A stretch of DNA of 64,000 nucleotides from Deferribacteraceae bacterium UBA6799 (lineage in GTDB: Bacteria > Chrysiogenota > Deferribacteres > Deferribacterales > Geovibrionaceae): the NCBI GenBank assembly GCA_002452335.1, contig DKFJ01000005.1, positions 1-64,000 on the forward strand, in the 5' to 3' direction. Within the stretch, counting starts at the first letter, position 1. Every line of letters starts with the position of its first letter. A program made the position numbers and the translations under genes. Of the stretch, positions 9,239 to 18,912 are shown piece after piece. Under the pieces are notes generated by a model that was given only the letters and a program-made list of their open reading frames with translations, made no database searches and was not told the origin of the DNA.

Positions 9239-10315
9239 ATGAATGATACTTTTTTTAGAGAACTGCCCCTGCCGGCCTTGATCGCCAACAGAGACGCAGA
9301 GGTGATAAAATGCAATGATTCTTTCTGCCGTCTGACCGGATCTGAGCAGACGGAATATGCTGGAGCCGCTCTTTCGTCCATCACAGACGAAGCCGGCGCC
9401 AGATATCTGCTGTCCGCTATACAGGCGGAGGGATCTGTCCCGCCCAGAGAGATATCCATCATCTGCCCGAAAGGCGGAAAGCTCGCCCTGTCGGCAGTAT
9501 ATCCATATCAGAATAATTTTATGATATCGCTCACAGAGACCACGAGGATGACTGATATATCTAAATCAGCGTTCCCGTTTCAGGTGTTGACCGAATCCGG
9601 AGGCAGACTGACCGATATCGCCCACCAGTGGAAACAGCCGCTTAACTCCCTCAGCCTGGTTTGCGCCGATTTTGCGGATGACGTCAGGATGGGAATGGCA
9701 GACAGCAGGACAGCAGACAGATTTTCCGGAGAATATATCGGGCTGATAAACCATATGGCGTCCACAGTCATGGATTTCCTGGAGTACATGACACCGGGCA
9801 GCGGACAGGATATTTTTGATGTGCGGGACTGCATGCCGCTGATATTCAGCCTGATGGAACCGCAGTTTAAAAAATCCGGAATCAGGTACACATCAGTGTG
9901 CTGCTGCGGCGACAGAACATGCGACATCAGCCGGACAGGCGAGCCGAGATGCGACACAAAAAGGATGCTGATGCGGGGCAGCAGAGGCACACTGCAACAG
10001 GCGCTCATAAATCTTGTGGGCAACGCCGCAGAGGCAGTGAAAGACAAACAGCGCCGGAACATAGAACTGGAGCTGACGGAAAATGACGGCATGATAACTA
10101 TCACTGTCAGAGATACCGGCGGAGGAATCCCAGAAGAACACCTCAAGAGCATATTCACATCCGGTTTTTCAACAAAGAACAGAGGTTCGTCCGGACTCGG
10201 ACTTTATATTACCAAAAACATAGTGACTAATTTATACAAAGGAAGTATTAGGGCGGATAACAGAGAGAATGGAGCAGAGTTCACTCTATCGTTCAGCAGT
10301 TGCTGCGATTTATGA
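9239..10315 (+). CDS. PAS-domain sensor histidine kinase
   Basis: A soluble sensor kinase of 358 residues from the ATG at 9239, which has GGAAAC upstream. The frame opens with a TTG at 9116, but that extension looks non-coding. An N-terminal PAS domain (LPLPALIANRDAEVIKCND...) is followed by a HisKA box with the phospho-acceptor His in AHQWKQPLN. The ATPase domain carries N box NLVGNAAEAV, G1 DTGGGIPEEH and G2 GSSGLGLYI. There is no membrane segment, so it would sense a cytoplasmic signal. No response regulator is adjacent, so its partner is unknown. Its stop overlaps the stop of the convergent XRE gene by 6 nt. Confidence 0.88.
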   Translation: MNDTFFRELPLPALIANRDAEVIKCNDSFCRLTGSEQTEYAGAALSSITDEAGARYLLSAIQAEGSVPPREISIICPKGGKLALSAVYPYQNNFMISLTETTRMTDISKSAFPFQVLTESGGRLTDIAHQWKQPLNSLSLVCADFADDVRMGMADSRTADRFSGEYIGLINHMASTVMDFLEYMTPGSGQDIFDVRDCMPLIFSLMEPQFKKSGIRYTSVCCCGDRTCDISRTGEPRCDTKRMLMRGSRGTLQQALINLVGNAAEAVKDKQRRNIELELTENDGMITITVRDTGGGIPEEHLKSIFTSGFSTKNRGSSGLGLYITKNIVTNLYKGSIRADNRENGAEFTLSFSSCCDL

Positions 10316-10537
10316 CAATATATCTGTTACTTTGCATTGAAAGTATTCTGCCAGCAGAAAAATATGCTTCAGGTTAAAATGTTTCCCGTTCTTATAATTT
10401 TCCGCCTGACTGAAAAAAGCGCTGGAGCTGTGCCCCAGTGCCTCAATGGCAACATCTTCAACTGTTTTAGAGTGCTGCATCCTCATCTTTTTGATGTTTG
10501 ATGCCACCCGCTTCATGAAATCATCATAACATTCCAT
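10310..10537 (-). CDS. Small XRE-like helix-turn-helix regulator
   Basis: A short protein with a Cro/C1-type helix-turn-helix layout: an N-terminal helix (VASNIKKMRMQHSK), the HTH segment (TVEDVAIEALGHSS) and a closing segment (FNLKHIFLLAEYFQCKVTDIL). The frame is open from ATG 10552. The ATG at 10537 has GAGG 8 nt upstream and is preferred, giving 75 residues. It has no obvious partner gene. It may control the long AT-rich upstream region or a distant target. Confidence 0.65.
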   Translation of the reverse strand: MECYDDFMKRVASNIKKMRMQHSKTVEDVAIEALGHSSSAFFSQAENYKNGKHFNLKHIFLLAEYFQCKVTDILS

Positions 10538-10552
10538 ATATTTCAACCTCAT

Positions 10553-10929
10553 GATATTTCATTATCAATCAGTTGCATCCCAACATCATTTACTTATAGG
10601 TAAATATCTAAAATAACTATTAATTTATTTTTTAGACGTCACTATTAGATAATAATATTTATATTTTAATACTAGAACTTTATGGCGTCACACAATCTAA
10701 TCAAATTACGATCTGTTAAGCCTTGTTCTGTGTTTTATTTGTTTTCATAGATAATTTCTATACAATACCGGACCACACATTTTTCTGTTTAAGCATTCTG
10801 GTGATATTCTCCTGGTAGTCAATCAACTTGTGGTGTACTGAGCATGTTTTTTCTTCACATAATCTCTATTTTCAAGCTAACCTATTTGTGTTAATATGAT
10901 GTAAATACTCTTATTTTGGGAGGTCCTAT
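10553..10929. other. AT-rich intergenic region, no gene seen
   Basis: These 377 bases lie between the divergently transcribed XRE gene and mscS. They contain stop codons in all frames, no RNA gene shape and no clear terminator. They must hold the promoters of both flanking genes, but I cannot assign confident -35/-10 pairs. The only clear signal is the ribosome site GGGAGG just before the mscS ATG. Confidence 0.5.
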
Positions 10930-11727
10930 ATGAGCGATATGCTTCCGGATATTGCTACATACGGCTGGCAGGTTCTCATTGCCGTTATAATTCTTGTTTT
11001 AGGTCGCCTGGCGGCTAGATATCTTTCTAAATTCTCTGAATCTCTGATGGAAAAAGGAAAAATGGACAGCACCCTGTCACATTTTCTTTCAGGCATCATC
11101 TATTATGTAGCTATGACTGTGGTTGTCATAGCGGCGCTGAATCAGCTCGGAATAGAAACCACATCCATCGTAGCGGTGCTCGCCACTGCCGGTCTGGCTG
11201 TCGGTCTGGCGCTGAAGGACTCACTGTCCAACTTCGCCGCCGGAGTCATGATCATCACATTCCGTCCCTTTGCCCTTGGCAACTTCATAGAGGCAGGCGG
11301 AACGATGGGGATAGTTGAGGTTATCGGGATCTTCACCACGCAGCTGAAAACTCCCGACAACAAAATCATAATTGTCCCCAATTCCGGCATCATCAGCGGC
11401 TCTATCACCAACTATTCAGCTAAGGACACCAGAAGAGTGGACCTGACCATCGGCGTCAGCTACAAGTCGGACATCAAAAAAGTGAAAGACATTCTGGCCG
11501 ACATAGCCGAAAAAGACGCAAGGATTCTGAAGGACCCCGCCGTTACCATAGCTCTGGCGGAACTGGGAGACAGCAGTCTCAATTTCGCATTCAGACTCTG
11601 GGTCAGCTCAGATCTTTACTGGGATGTGTATTTTGACACGCTTGAAACAGTTAAGAACAGGTTTGACGAGGAAGGCATATCTATTCCTTTCCCGCAGATG
11701 GATGTAAATCTCACAAAGATAAACTAA
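10930..11727 (+). CDS. mscS: Small-conductance mechanosensitive channel (MscS)
   Basis: A 265-residue MscS-type channel, close to the E. coli length of 286. Three N-terminal membrane segments end with the pore-lining helix of alternating Gly and Ala (VLATAGLAVGLALKDSLSN). The beta domain (FRPFALGNFIEAGGTMGIVEVIG) and the cytoplasmic vestibule region follow. It would open under hypo-osmotic stress to release solutes. An excellent ribosome site (GGGAGG) precedes the ATG, and the gene is monocistronic, ending at a strong terminator. Confidence 0.93.
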   Translation: MSDMLPDIATYGWQVLIAVIILVLGRLAARYLSKFSESLMEKGKMDSTLSHFLSGIIYYVAMTVVVIAALNQLGIETTSIVAVLATAGLAVGLALKDSLSNFAAGVMIITFRPFALGNFIEAGGTMGIVEVIGIFTTQLKTPDNKIIIVPNSGIISGSITNYSAKDTRRVDLTIGVSYKSDIKKVKDILADIAEKDARILKDPAVTIALAELGDSSLNFAFRLWVSSDLYWDVYFDTLETVKNRFDEEGISIPFPQMDVNLTKIN

Positions 11728-11730
11728 CAA

Positions 11731-11760
11731 AAAAGCGGAGCGCAGGCTCCGCTTTTTTTT
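11731..11760 (+). terminator. Intrinsic terminator after mscS (possibly bidirectional)
   Basis: An 11-bp stem (11731-11741 with 11746-11756, loop GCAG) is followed by T residues to 11760 and preceded by an A run. It can therefore also stop transcription arriving from the minus-strand gene at 11769-12119. Confidence 0.92.
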
Positions 11761-11768
11761 ACCGTCCG

Positions 11769-12119
11769 CTAATTACTGATAAGCAAAGGTCCGGCGACGC
11801 TGCCGTCCGGAGTGATATTCAGAAAAAACTTATTACCGCTGCTGTCTTTCACCGATGCCTGATGCATGCTTCCGAAAGGCATGTATATGGAGTTAATCTC
11901 TTTCATTTCATATCCTTTCAGATTCTGCGCTATAAATTCCTTAAACTTTTGCTTTGCCTCATCCTGCGACAGAGAGACACGGTCTTTCATCCATCGCTCC
12001 ACCGGACCGCAGTTTTGGTCTGACGGAGGCATCATTCCTCCGGCAGGAGGCATTTTTGCCTGCCCGGCATACGCCCATACGGCGCACAGGATGGTTAATA
12101 CTGTCAATATCCTTTTCAT
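11769..12119 (-). CDS. Small exported protein of unknown function
   Basis: I do not recognise this 116-residue protein. It has a clear Sec signal peptide (MKRILTVLTILCAVWAYAG), then a Met/Pro-rich stretch (MPPAGGMMPP) and a compact domain of about 80 residues ending in LLISN. A good ribosome site (AAGGAGC) precedes the ATG. It is convergent with mscS and shares its terminator. It lies 89 nt downstream of the response-regulator gene on the same strand, so it could be read through from it. Confidence 0.65.
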   Translation of the reverse strand: MKRILTVLTILCAVWAYAGQAKMPPAGGMMPPSDQNCGPVERWMKDRVSLSQDEAKQKFKEFIAQNLKGYEMKEINSIYMPFGSMHQASVKDSSGNKFFLNITPDGSVAGPLLISN

Positions 12120-12208
12120 TGTCCCGCTCCTTACTCTTTTGCGTCTTAAGTGATCTTACTGCAGGATTGTGAAGATATTTTGCTCTCTAAATGTTTTGAT
12201 GGGGAAGA

Positions 12209-12559
12209 CTAGACCAGTGTCTTCATGCAGGTGATGAGCCTGTCGATGTTAACGGGTTTTCTGATAACATCGCTCACCTGAAGATCGTCTTTGGTGTATT
12301 CATATGCTGTGATGGCGATAACAGGGGTGGCGCATCCTTTCACGCGGAGGTGATGGATCATCTCCCGTCCGTCCATTACAGGCATGTTGATATCGGTTAT
12401 GATGATGTCGGGCGAAGTTTCAGCCACTTTTTCCAGCCCGTCTCTGCCGTCGATCGCCAGATGCACAGCTTTCACCCTCTTTGAAAGCATTCTGGAGAAG
12501 TACATACGGGTGATGGCCTCATCCTCAACATAAAGCACTATAGCTTCTTTAAGTTCCAT
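12209..12559 (-). CDS. Single-domain response regulator (CheY-like)
   Basis: A stand-alone receiver domain of 116 residues with no output domain. The acidic pocket lies in VEDE near residue 12, the phospho-acceptor is D56 (IITDINMP), the Thr-type switch residue is in AITAYEY, and the conserved Lys is in RKP. The ATG at 12559 is chosen because AGAGGG lies 8 nt upstream; the frame also contains an ATG at 12592 without such a site. It is divergent from the heme-type sensor kinase at 12677 across about 117 nt, so it is the most likely phosphorylation partner of that kinase. Confidence 0.88.
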   Translation of the reverse strand: MELKEAIVLYVEDEAITRMYFSRMLSKRVKAVHLAIDGRDGLEKVAETSPDIIITDINMPVMDGREMIHHLRVKGCATPVIAITAYEYTKDDLQVSDVIRKPVNIDRLITCMKTLV

Positions 12560-12676
12560 AATAAAAGCCCTCTTGAAATTATTATGCACCATATTTTAGA
12601 AATAACAATAAAATTCAATACTTTTTTTTGGTGATTTGTCACATGTTCTGTTATTATTATATCAGGATGTGTAGCC

Positions 12677-14446
12677 ATGTATTTTAATAATAGACGGCTG
12701 ATAAAGTTTTATTTTCTTTCGATGAGCATGGTCTGGACACTGATAGCCTTTGTCTCTTTATGGTGGACAGTCCACACTGTGGAGCGCCATATTAAGACAA
12801 CTGCGCTTGCCCAGTCGCGCATCGCTCTGGCAAAGGACAAAATGTACCGGGTATGGATATCCCATCTCGGAGGCTTCTACACGCCATCAGATAAGGTAGC
12901 GCCGAACCCCCATCTGTCACATATTCCCGACAGAGATATAACCGATTCTAAAGGCAGAAAATTTACTCTGGTCAATCCCGCCTATATGACACGTCTGGTA
13001 TATGAGTTCTCCAAAGACTCTAATATCGTGCAGACGCATCTGGTCAGCAACAAACTCCTGAACCCCATCAACGCTCCGGAAAACTGGGAGATAAATGCGC
13101 TCAACAGGATCATGGAGGGCGAGAAAGAGGTGTATTCTTTCAGCAGTGAGAACAACAGGACTTTCTTCAGATACATGGTTCCGTTCATAACAGAGCAGTC
13201 GTGTCTGAAATGCCACGCCAGACAGGGATATAAACCAGGCGATATCAGAGGCGGCATCAGCATTGTCACCGATATAGACGACATAATCTCCGGCGAGCGG
13301 AACGTTCAGATGACGGCCGTTGCCGGCTATTCTGTTCTATGGGTGCTGGTGATACTGCTGATCAGGATCGCCTACACGGGGATGTCCCGTATGCTGGCAC
13401 GCATTGAAAATACCGAAAAAGAAAAACTGGCGGTGAACAGCCGAAATACGTCTATTCTGGAATCAGTCGGCGAAGCCATCTTCGGCGTGGATACCGGAGG
13501 CAGAATAACTTTCATCAACCACGCCCTGCTATCCAGCACAGGATACACTGAACAGGAGCTGACCGGACAGAACCACGGCATACTCACGCACAGCAGCGGA
13601 TGTCCGGATATCACGCAGGAAGGAAACGAATGCGTCATAATGCGGACACTCTCCGACAAAACAACCCGTGGCTCGGTGGAGACCTTCACCCGCAAGGACG
13701 GCTCGAAGTTCTCCGGGCATCTTTTCGCAGCACCCGTTATAGAGGCAGGTACTCTGACAGGAGCCGTGATCTCTTTCTTTGACATCAGCGATAAACTCAA
13801 GCGTGAAAATGATCTGACAAACGCTCTGAAAGAGAAGAGCATGCTGCTGAACGAACTGCACCACAGGGTCAAAAACAACCTTCAGATAGTGTCCGGCATA
13901 CTCTCCCTTCAGGCTGATACCGTGAACGAGGATCACTCAGATCCGGAGGACGTTCTCAGAAACGCCCAGTCCCGTGTTATGTCCATGGCGCTGATACACG
14001 AGTGTCTTTACCGTTCCAACGACGTGTCCTCCGTGAACATGAAGCAGTATTTCTACGAGCTCACAGCCTACTACAGAACAGCCTATTCCGCAGACTGCGC
14101 CCCTATAGATTTCATCACGGATATTGACGACATAGCTATCGACAACAATCTGATAGTTACATGCGGGATACTGATAAACGAAATAGTCACCAACAGCATC
14201 AAACACGCTTTCAGAGATATCGATCAGCCGCAGATCACAGTCCGCCTGAAACAGAACGGCGATCAGGCGGTTCTCACCATAGCCGACAACGGCACAGGCA
14301 TAGATCAGAACAAAAAACAGACACGGGACTCGCTGGGCATGATGCTGATCAGCAGTCTGACAGAACAGCTGTACGGAAGCCTTCAGCTCAGCGTTAACAG
14401 CGGAACAAAATATACCATCACCTTCCCGCTGAAACTTAAAAATTGA
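12677..14446 (+). CDS. DUF3365 (heme-type) PAS sensor histidine kinase
   Basis: A 589-residue membrane kinase. A first membrane helix (about 12-34) is followed by a periplasmic DUF3365/Tll0287-type sensor with the c-type heme-binding motif C176-L-K-C-H180, then a second membrane helix (about 213-233). A PAS domain (about 255-375) precedes a HisKA_2-type dimerisation box with H395 in ELHHRVKNNLQ, and then the ATPase domain (ILINEIVTNSIKHAF, DNGTGID). It probably reads redox state or a small ligand through a covalently bound heme. The divergent CheY-like gene at 12209-12559 is the likely output partner. Confidence 0.87.
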   Translation: MYFNNRRLIKFYFLSMSMVWTLIAFVSLWWTVHTVERHIKTTALAQSRIALAKDKMYRVWISHLGGFYTPSDKVAPNPHLSHIPDRDITDSKGRKFTLVNPAYMTRLVYEFSKDSNIVQTHLVSNKLLNPINAPENWEINALNRIMEGEKEVYSFSSENNRTFFRYMVPFITEQSCLKCHARQGYKPGDIRGGISIVTDIDDIISGERNVQMTAVAGYSVLWVLVILLIRIAYTGMSRMLARIENTEKEKLAVNSRNTSILESVGEAIFGVDTGGRITFINHALLSSTGYTEQELTGQNHGILTHSSGCPDITQEGNECVIMRTLSDKTTRGSVETFTRKDGSKFSGHLFAAPVIEAGTLTGAVISFFDISDKLKRENDLTNALKEKSMLLNELHHRVKNNLQIVSGILSLQADTVNEDHSDPEDVLRNAQSRVMSMALIHECLYRSNDVSSVNMKQYFYELTAYYRTAYSADCAPIDFITDIDDIAIDNNLIVTCGILINEIVTNSIKHAFRDIDQPQITVRLKQNGDQAVLTIADNGTGIDQNKKQTRDSLGMMLISSLTEQLYGSLQLSVNSGTKYTITFPLKLKN

Positions 14447-14515
14447 CATCTTATACGCTGAAGACTAAAATACGGTAATGATGTTACATATTTCATTCAC
14501 CACATCAAGGATCCG

Positions 14516-16324
14516 ATGAACAGAGATGACTTCGGAAAAGTCATAAAATCTCTCGGTCTCGTTTTCGGCGACATCGGCACCAGCCCGATATATACTCTCA
14601 CTGTAATCTTTCTGATACTGGATCCCACTGAGGTCAACATCATGGGCGTTCTTTCGCTCATCTTCTGGACCATGACTTTACTCGTTACAGTGGAGTACGC
14701 ATGGCTGGGCATGAGCCTGAGCAGACGGGGCGAGGGCGGCACCATCGTCCTGATGGAAATCCTGAACCCAATACTGAAATCAGGAAGAAAGGTGGCTTTC
14801 TTCACCCTGCTTACATTCATCGGCGTTTCTCTTCTGGTGGGCGACGGGGTCATCACCCCCGCCATCAGTATACTGAGTGCCGTGGAAGGTATCAGGCTGA
14901 TCCCTTCATTTGCCCACTTTTCTCAGGGATATCTCATACTGATAGCCGCGCTCATAGCCATAGTCCTCTTCTCTCTCCAGAGCAGAGGCACAGAGAGGGT
15001 GGCGGGACTCTTCGGTCCTGTCATGGTCATCTGGTTCGCCGCACTGCTTCTCACCGGCGCTGCCGGCATATTCCAGCATCCTTCCGTGCTTAAGGCGGTC
15101 AATCCGTATTACGCTGTGAAATTCGTCATGACACACGGTGTCGTGGGGTTCTTCGTGCTGTCAGAGGTTATTCTCTGCGCCACGGGGGGCGAGGCTCTGT
15201 ACGCCGACATGGGACATTTCGGCAGAGCTCCCATCACACGGGCATGGTCTGTGGTCTTTTTCGTTCTGCTGTTCAGCTATATGGGACAGGGCGCTTTTCT
15301 TATGAACAATACTTCCAGCGAAAACATCCTGTTCGAGATGGTTTATTCGCAGGTCAGCTTTCTTTATATACCGTTTCTGATACTCAGCGTGCTCGCCACC
15401 ATCATAGCCTCTCAGGCGATGATAAGCGGCATGTTCTCAGTCATTTATCAGGCTATCACCACCAGACTGCTGCCCATGCTGAAGGTGGACTATACATCAA
15501 AAGAGATACGCTCCCAGATATATATCCAGACGGTAAACTGGTTTCTGCTGATATTCGTGCTCATGGCTATGGTAACTTTCAAAAACTCAGAGCATATGGC
15601 GGCGGCATACGGGCTGGCGGTGACAGGTTCCATGACCATCACCGGGTTAATGATGTCGTTCATCTTCTTCATCAGAAAGAGCTATGTAAAGGCAGCCGTT
15701 TCTGTGGGCATAACACTGGTAGATATACTGTTCCTGTCATCCAATATGCTGAAGATACCCCACGGAGGCTACTGGTCTCTGGTTATAGCCATGTTCCCTT
15801 TTGTGGTGATACTGGTCTATACCAAAGGAGGCAGAAAACTCTACAGATCGCTTAAGCCTCTGGCGCTGGACAGTTTTCTGATAGACTACAACAAAAAATT
15901 CGCCGGATCTTCCAAGATCAACGGTACCGGTCTGTATTTTATCAGAGACATCAACGCCATCCCGCCATATATAGCGAAAACGATGTTCATAAACAATATC
16001 ATCTATGAGGAGAATATCCTCATTTCCATAACCATAACAGACGAGCCTTACGGCGTTTCCTGGTCTTTCCGGGATGATCTGGCGGAAGGATTGAGATCGT
16101 TCGATATCAAGATGGGATACATGGATTCGCCGGACATAGAAAAGATACTGTCCACAGCGGACATACAGGAAAACGTGATATTCTACGGCGTGGAAGACCT
16201 GATGACCAATAATCCCGTGTGGAAGTTCTATTCTCTCATCAGAAAAGTGACTCCGTCATTCGTCCAGTTCTACAAACTCCCGGCGGATAAACTGCACGGA
16301 GTTGTAACCAGAATCCGTCTTTAG
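14516..16324 (+). CDS. kup: Kup-type low-affinity potassium uptake protein
   Basis: A 602-residue K+/H+ symporter of the KUP/HAK family. The hallmark GDIGTSPIYTL is near the N-terminus, about twelve membrane segments fill residues 10-430, and a soluble C-terminal tail follows. A related marker, GDGVITPAISILSAVEG, appears after the third helix. The ribosome site AAGGA lies close to the ATG at 14516. The gene is convergent with the CHASE2/HD-GYP gene and their stops overlap by 4 nt, with no terminator visible between them. Confidence 0.95.
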   Translation: MNRDDFGKVIKSLGLVFGDIGTSPIYTLTVIFLILDPTEVNIMGVLSLIFWTMTLLVTVEYAWLGMSLSRRGEGGTIVLMEILNPILKSGRKVAFFTLLTFIGVSLLVGDGVITPAISILSAVEGIRLIPSFAHFSQGYLILIAALIAIVLFSLQSRGTERVAGLFGPVMVIWFAALLLTGAAGIFQHPSVLKAVNPYYAVKFVMTHGVVGFFVLSEVILCATGGEALYADMGHFGRAPITRAWSVVFFVLLFSYMGQGAFLMNNTSSENILFEMVYSQVSFLYIPFLILSVLATIIASQAMISGMFSVIYQAITTRLLPMLKVDYTSKEIRSQIYIQTVNWFLLIFVLMAMVTFKNSEHMAAAYGLAVTGSMTITGLMMSFIFFIRKSYVKAAVSVGITLVDILFLSSNMLKIPHGGYWSLVIAMFPFVVILVYTKGGRKLYRSLKPLALDSFLIDYNKKFAGSSKINGTGLYFIRDINAIPPYIAKTMFINNIIYEENILISITITDEPYGVSWSFRDDLAEGLRSFDIKMGYMDSPDIEKILSTADIQENVIFYGVEDLMTNNPVWKFYSLIRKVTPSFVQFYKLPADKLHGVVTRIRL

Positions 16325-18315
16325 TCGTCCTTATATCTGGTAGCGATACTTATTATCTTCTCTTCTATCTCAAAAAAAGCGTCCACTATCTGCGGGTCGA
16401 AGTGAGTGCCTCTGCCCATCATAATGATTGAGGCGGCCTGTTCGTGCGGCATGGGGTCTTTGTAATGGCGTCTGGATATCAGAGCGTCATAAACATCCGC
16501 CACAGCCATCAGACGGCCGCAGAGAGGTATCTCATCCTCTTTCAGACTGTTTGGATATCCTGTGCCGTCCCATTTTTCGTGGTGCGACAGAGCAATACTT
16601 CCGGCATATCTCAGAAAGCTGCTCTCTGACATGCCGAACTCCGCTCTTTTGATTATCTCCGCTCCCAGAGCGGCGTGCGTTTTCATTATCGTAAATTCTT
16701 CATCTGTCAGCTTGCCTGGTTTCAGCAGTATCTCGTCAGGTATCCCAACCTTGCCCACGTCATGAAGCGGTGTGGACATATAGATCAGCTCTATCTTCTC
16801 TTTCGTCAGCTCATCTTTGAACAGTCCCTTAGAAGCCAGATGCTCAGCCAGCGCCCTTACATAGTGCTGTGTACGGAAGATATGCCCGCCGGTTTCCGGG
16901 TCTCTGGTTTCCGCCACGCTCGCCATGCTTCGTATGGTGGCGCCCTGTGTCTCCGACAGCATCCTGGTGCGTATCAGCACCCTGCGTTCCTCTATGTAGT
17001 AGTTCAGAGAGGTAAGTATCAGCCATGTCACGGAGATGGTCATAATCGTTCCGGCGGGAGAAATATATACATTCGTGTATCTCAGCAGAACGTATGAAAA
17101 ACCGACTATAACAGCCAGAACCGCCGGAAGTATCATAAGGAGCATAACCGAGCGGAGCTTGCCGGAGAAAAATGAGATGATGAGTCCCCACCCCATCATG
17201 GATAAAAAACCTATAAAGCCGGACCACGAAGGCACTCGGAAGAATGTTCCGTTTATCAGGTTGTCCACAAAGGTGGCGTGAACCTCCACTCCCGGACAGT
17301 AAGCCTGCGTGGATGTGCTGTGCAGGTCGTTCATTCCGGCAGCGGAAGAGCCCACCAGAACTATTTTGCCCCTGAACGTATCATTTTTCACCCTTTCGAA
17401 GAGAACATCGGACGCTGAAAAATACCTGTATCTTTTCTTATCGTTATTGAAATTAAGGAGCACCGTGCCGTCCCTGTTCAGGGGAACTTTTTTCTGGTTA
17501 ACCAGAATATACATACCGCTGAAAGAGTTCTCCACCTCTATGTCGCTTTCGCCGGAGGCTTTCATATAAGACATCAGCGACAGATTTGGATACACTGCGT
17601 ATTTATAGTTGATCAGCAGAGGCAGGCGTCTCATGATGCCGTCCTTGTCCGGCAGAGCGTTTATAAATCCGGCGGAAGCCACCGCCCCGCTGAACTGCGG
17701 AATGTTGCAGAGGATTCCCTTCGCCTCATAAAAATCTTCAGCGCCGGTCATGCCGTATATCTTCACGGGATTGAACGTGCAGGACTGATCAGAATAAACG
17801 TTGTCCTCGAAAGTAAAAAAATTAGAAAGAACGAACGGACCCTGAGACAGAACATATGCCATGTATCCGTCATTGTCGGTCAGTCCTCTGACAGAGGAGG
17901 GTAATTCGATATCTATTCCGAAATCATCTAAAAATGTTTTTTTGATATTTTTAAGGGAAGTCCTGTCCTCTTCGGCAAAAACAGAATCGATGCCCACCGA
18001 GGCCGCCCCGTCCTGGGCTATGTGCTGAAGCATCTGAGCCATTTTGTATCTGGGCCAGGGCCACTGCCCGACCTCCTGAAGACTGGCGTCATCGATATCC
18101 ACGATATATACCAGATCCGAAGGAGCCTTGTCCGGCACCAGATTCGTCATGATATCATATATTTTGTAGTCGATCTTTGTCATGAATTCTCTGCCGCATA
18201 CAGAAAATGCCAAAACGGCAAAGGTAAGGAGAATACCCGTATAGAAAAGGATCTTTCTCCTCACTATGTCATCGGAATAGGTTTTTCTTAACCATCCTGA
18301 GATTTTTGTTTCCAA
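16321..18315 (-). CDS. CHASE2-domain HD-GYP cyclic-di-GMP phosphodiesterase
   Basis: A 664-residue membrane protein. One N-terminal helix (about 24-45) is followed by an extracytoplasmic CHASE2 domain (about 50-345), three closely spaced membrane helices (about 350-440), and an HD-GYP domain (about 450-664). The HD-GYP residues are intact: HDVGK, then HHEKWDGTGYP. It would degrade cyclic-di-GMP in response to an envelope signal. The only start consistent with the domain layout is a TTG at 18315, 3 nt after the OmpA gene's stop. It is the last gene of the FecR-OmpA-CHASE2 operon. In other bacteria CHASE2 is often joined to adenylate cyclase or kinase outputs. Confidence 0.88.
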   Translation of the reverse strand: METKISGWLRKTYSDDIVRRKILFYTGILLTFAVLAFSVCGREFMTKIDYKIYDIMTNLVPDKAPSDLVYIVDIDDASLQEVGQWPWPRYKMAQMLQHIAQDGAASVGIDSVFAEEDRTSLKNIKKTFLDDFGIDIELPSSVRGLTDNDGYMAYVLSQGPFVLSNFFTFEDNVYSDQSCTFNPVKIYGMTGAEDFYEAKGILCNIPQFSGAVASAGFINALPDKDGIMRRLPLLINYKYAVYPNLSLMSYMKASGESDIEVENSFSGMYILVNQKKVPLNRDGTVLLNFNNDKKRYRYFSASDVLFERVKNDTFRGKIVLVGSSAAGMNDLHSTSTQAYCPGVEVHATFVDNLINGTFFRVPSWSGFIGFLSMMGWGLIISFFSGKLRSVMLLMILPAVLAVIVGFSYVLLRYTNVYISPAGTIMTISVTWLILTSLNYYIEERRVLIRTRMLSETQGATIRSMASVAETRDPETGGHIFRTQHYVRALAEHLASKGLFKDELTKEKIELIYMSTPLHDVGKVGIPDEILLKPGKLTDEEFTIMKTHAALGAEIIKRAEFGMSESSFLRYAGSIALSHHEKWDGTGYPNSLKEDEIPLCGRLMAVADVYDALISRRHYKDPMPHEQAASIIMMGRGTHFDPQIVDAFFEIEEKIISIATRYKDD

Positions 18316-18318
18316 TGA

Positions 18319-18912
18319 TTATCTGACCATAACCTCCACCCTTCTGTTCCTCGGTTCGGAAACGTTGTCGGGTGTCTTAATTATAGGATCGTGCTCTCCG
18401 TGAGAGCTCACTTCCATCTTGGATATATTAATACCATATGAGCAGAGGAGCTTTCTGACTCCTTCGGCTCTGCTGAGAGACAGCTTAACATTATAGTCGT
18501 CTGATCCCATTGTGTCAGTGTGTCCTATAACACTGACCTCGCTGGGCTCACGTTTTCTGATGGAGGATATCACCTCCGGTATCAGTTTTTTTGAATCATC
18601 CGTCAGATCGTCAGAGTCGAATTTAAAATACAGGAGAAAGCTCACAGGCTTCTCCGGCAGTATCTCCATAGCGTTTTTGAAAACATCGTCTATCTCTGCC
18701 TGAGCCATACTCTTAGGCTCAGCCGGCTTCGATCCCGAAGAGGACACGCTGGTATACTCATTCTCCTGATCCAGAGTCTGTGTTCCGGCGTCAGTGGTCA
18801 CATCCACCTGCCCTACCTTTCCTGCGCTGTCAGGCAGGAGAACCACTGTGGTCTTCGCGCATCCCGCCAGAATGAGAACAGATACCGATATCAGCAGAAA
18901 AAATATTCTCAT
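18319..18912 (-). CDS. OmpA-family lipoprotein
   Basis: A 197-residue outer-membrane lipoprotein. The lipobox LAGC lies at the end of the signal peptide, a linker of about 70 residues follows, and the C-terminal OmpA peptidoglycan-binding domain carries VIGHTDTMGSDDYN and LSLSRAEGVR. The ATG at 18912 is preferred over the GTG at 18915, because the site GGAGGAG sits inside the end of fecR and the ATG overlaps that gene's TGA by 1 nt. It probably anchors the FecR/CHASE2 system to the wall. Confidence 0.88.
   Translation of the reverse strand: MRIFFLLISVSVLILAGCAKTTVVLLPDSAGKVGQVDVTTDAGTQTLDQENEYTSVSSSGSKPAEPKSMAQAEIDDVFKNAMEILPEKPVSFLLYFKFDSDDLTDDSKKLIPEVISSIRKREPSEVSVIGHTDTMGSDDYNVKLSLSRAEGVRKLLCSYGINISKMEVSSHGEHDPIIKTPDNVSEPRNRRVEVMVR

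Noticed and set aside
10963..10985. Sigma-54-like GG-N10-GC pattern (CTGGCAG...TTGCCG)
   Set aside because: It lies inside the mscS coding region with no gene start downstream, so it is probably chance.
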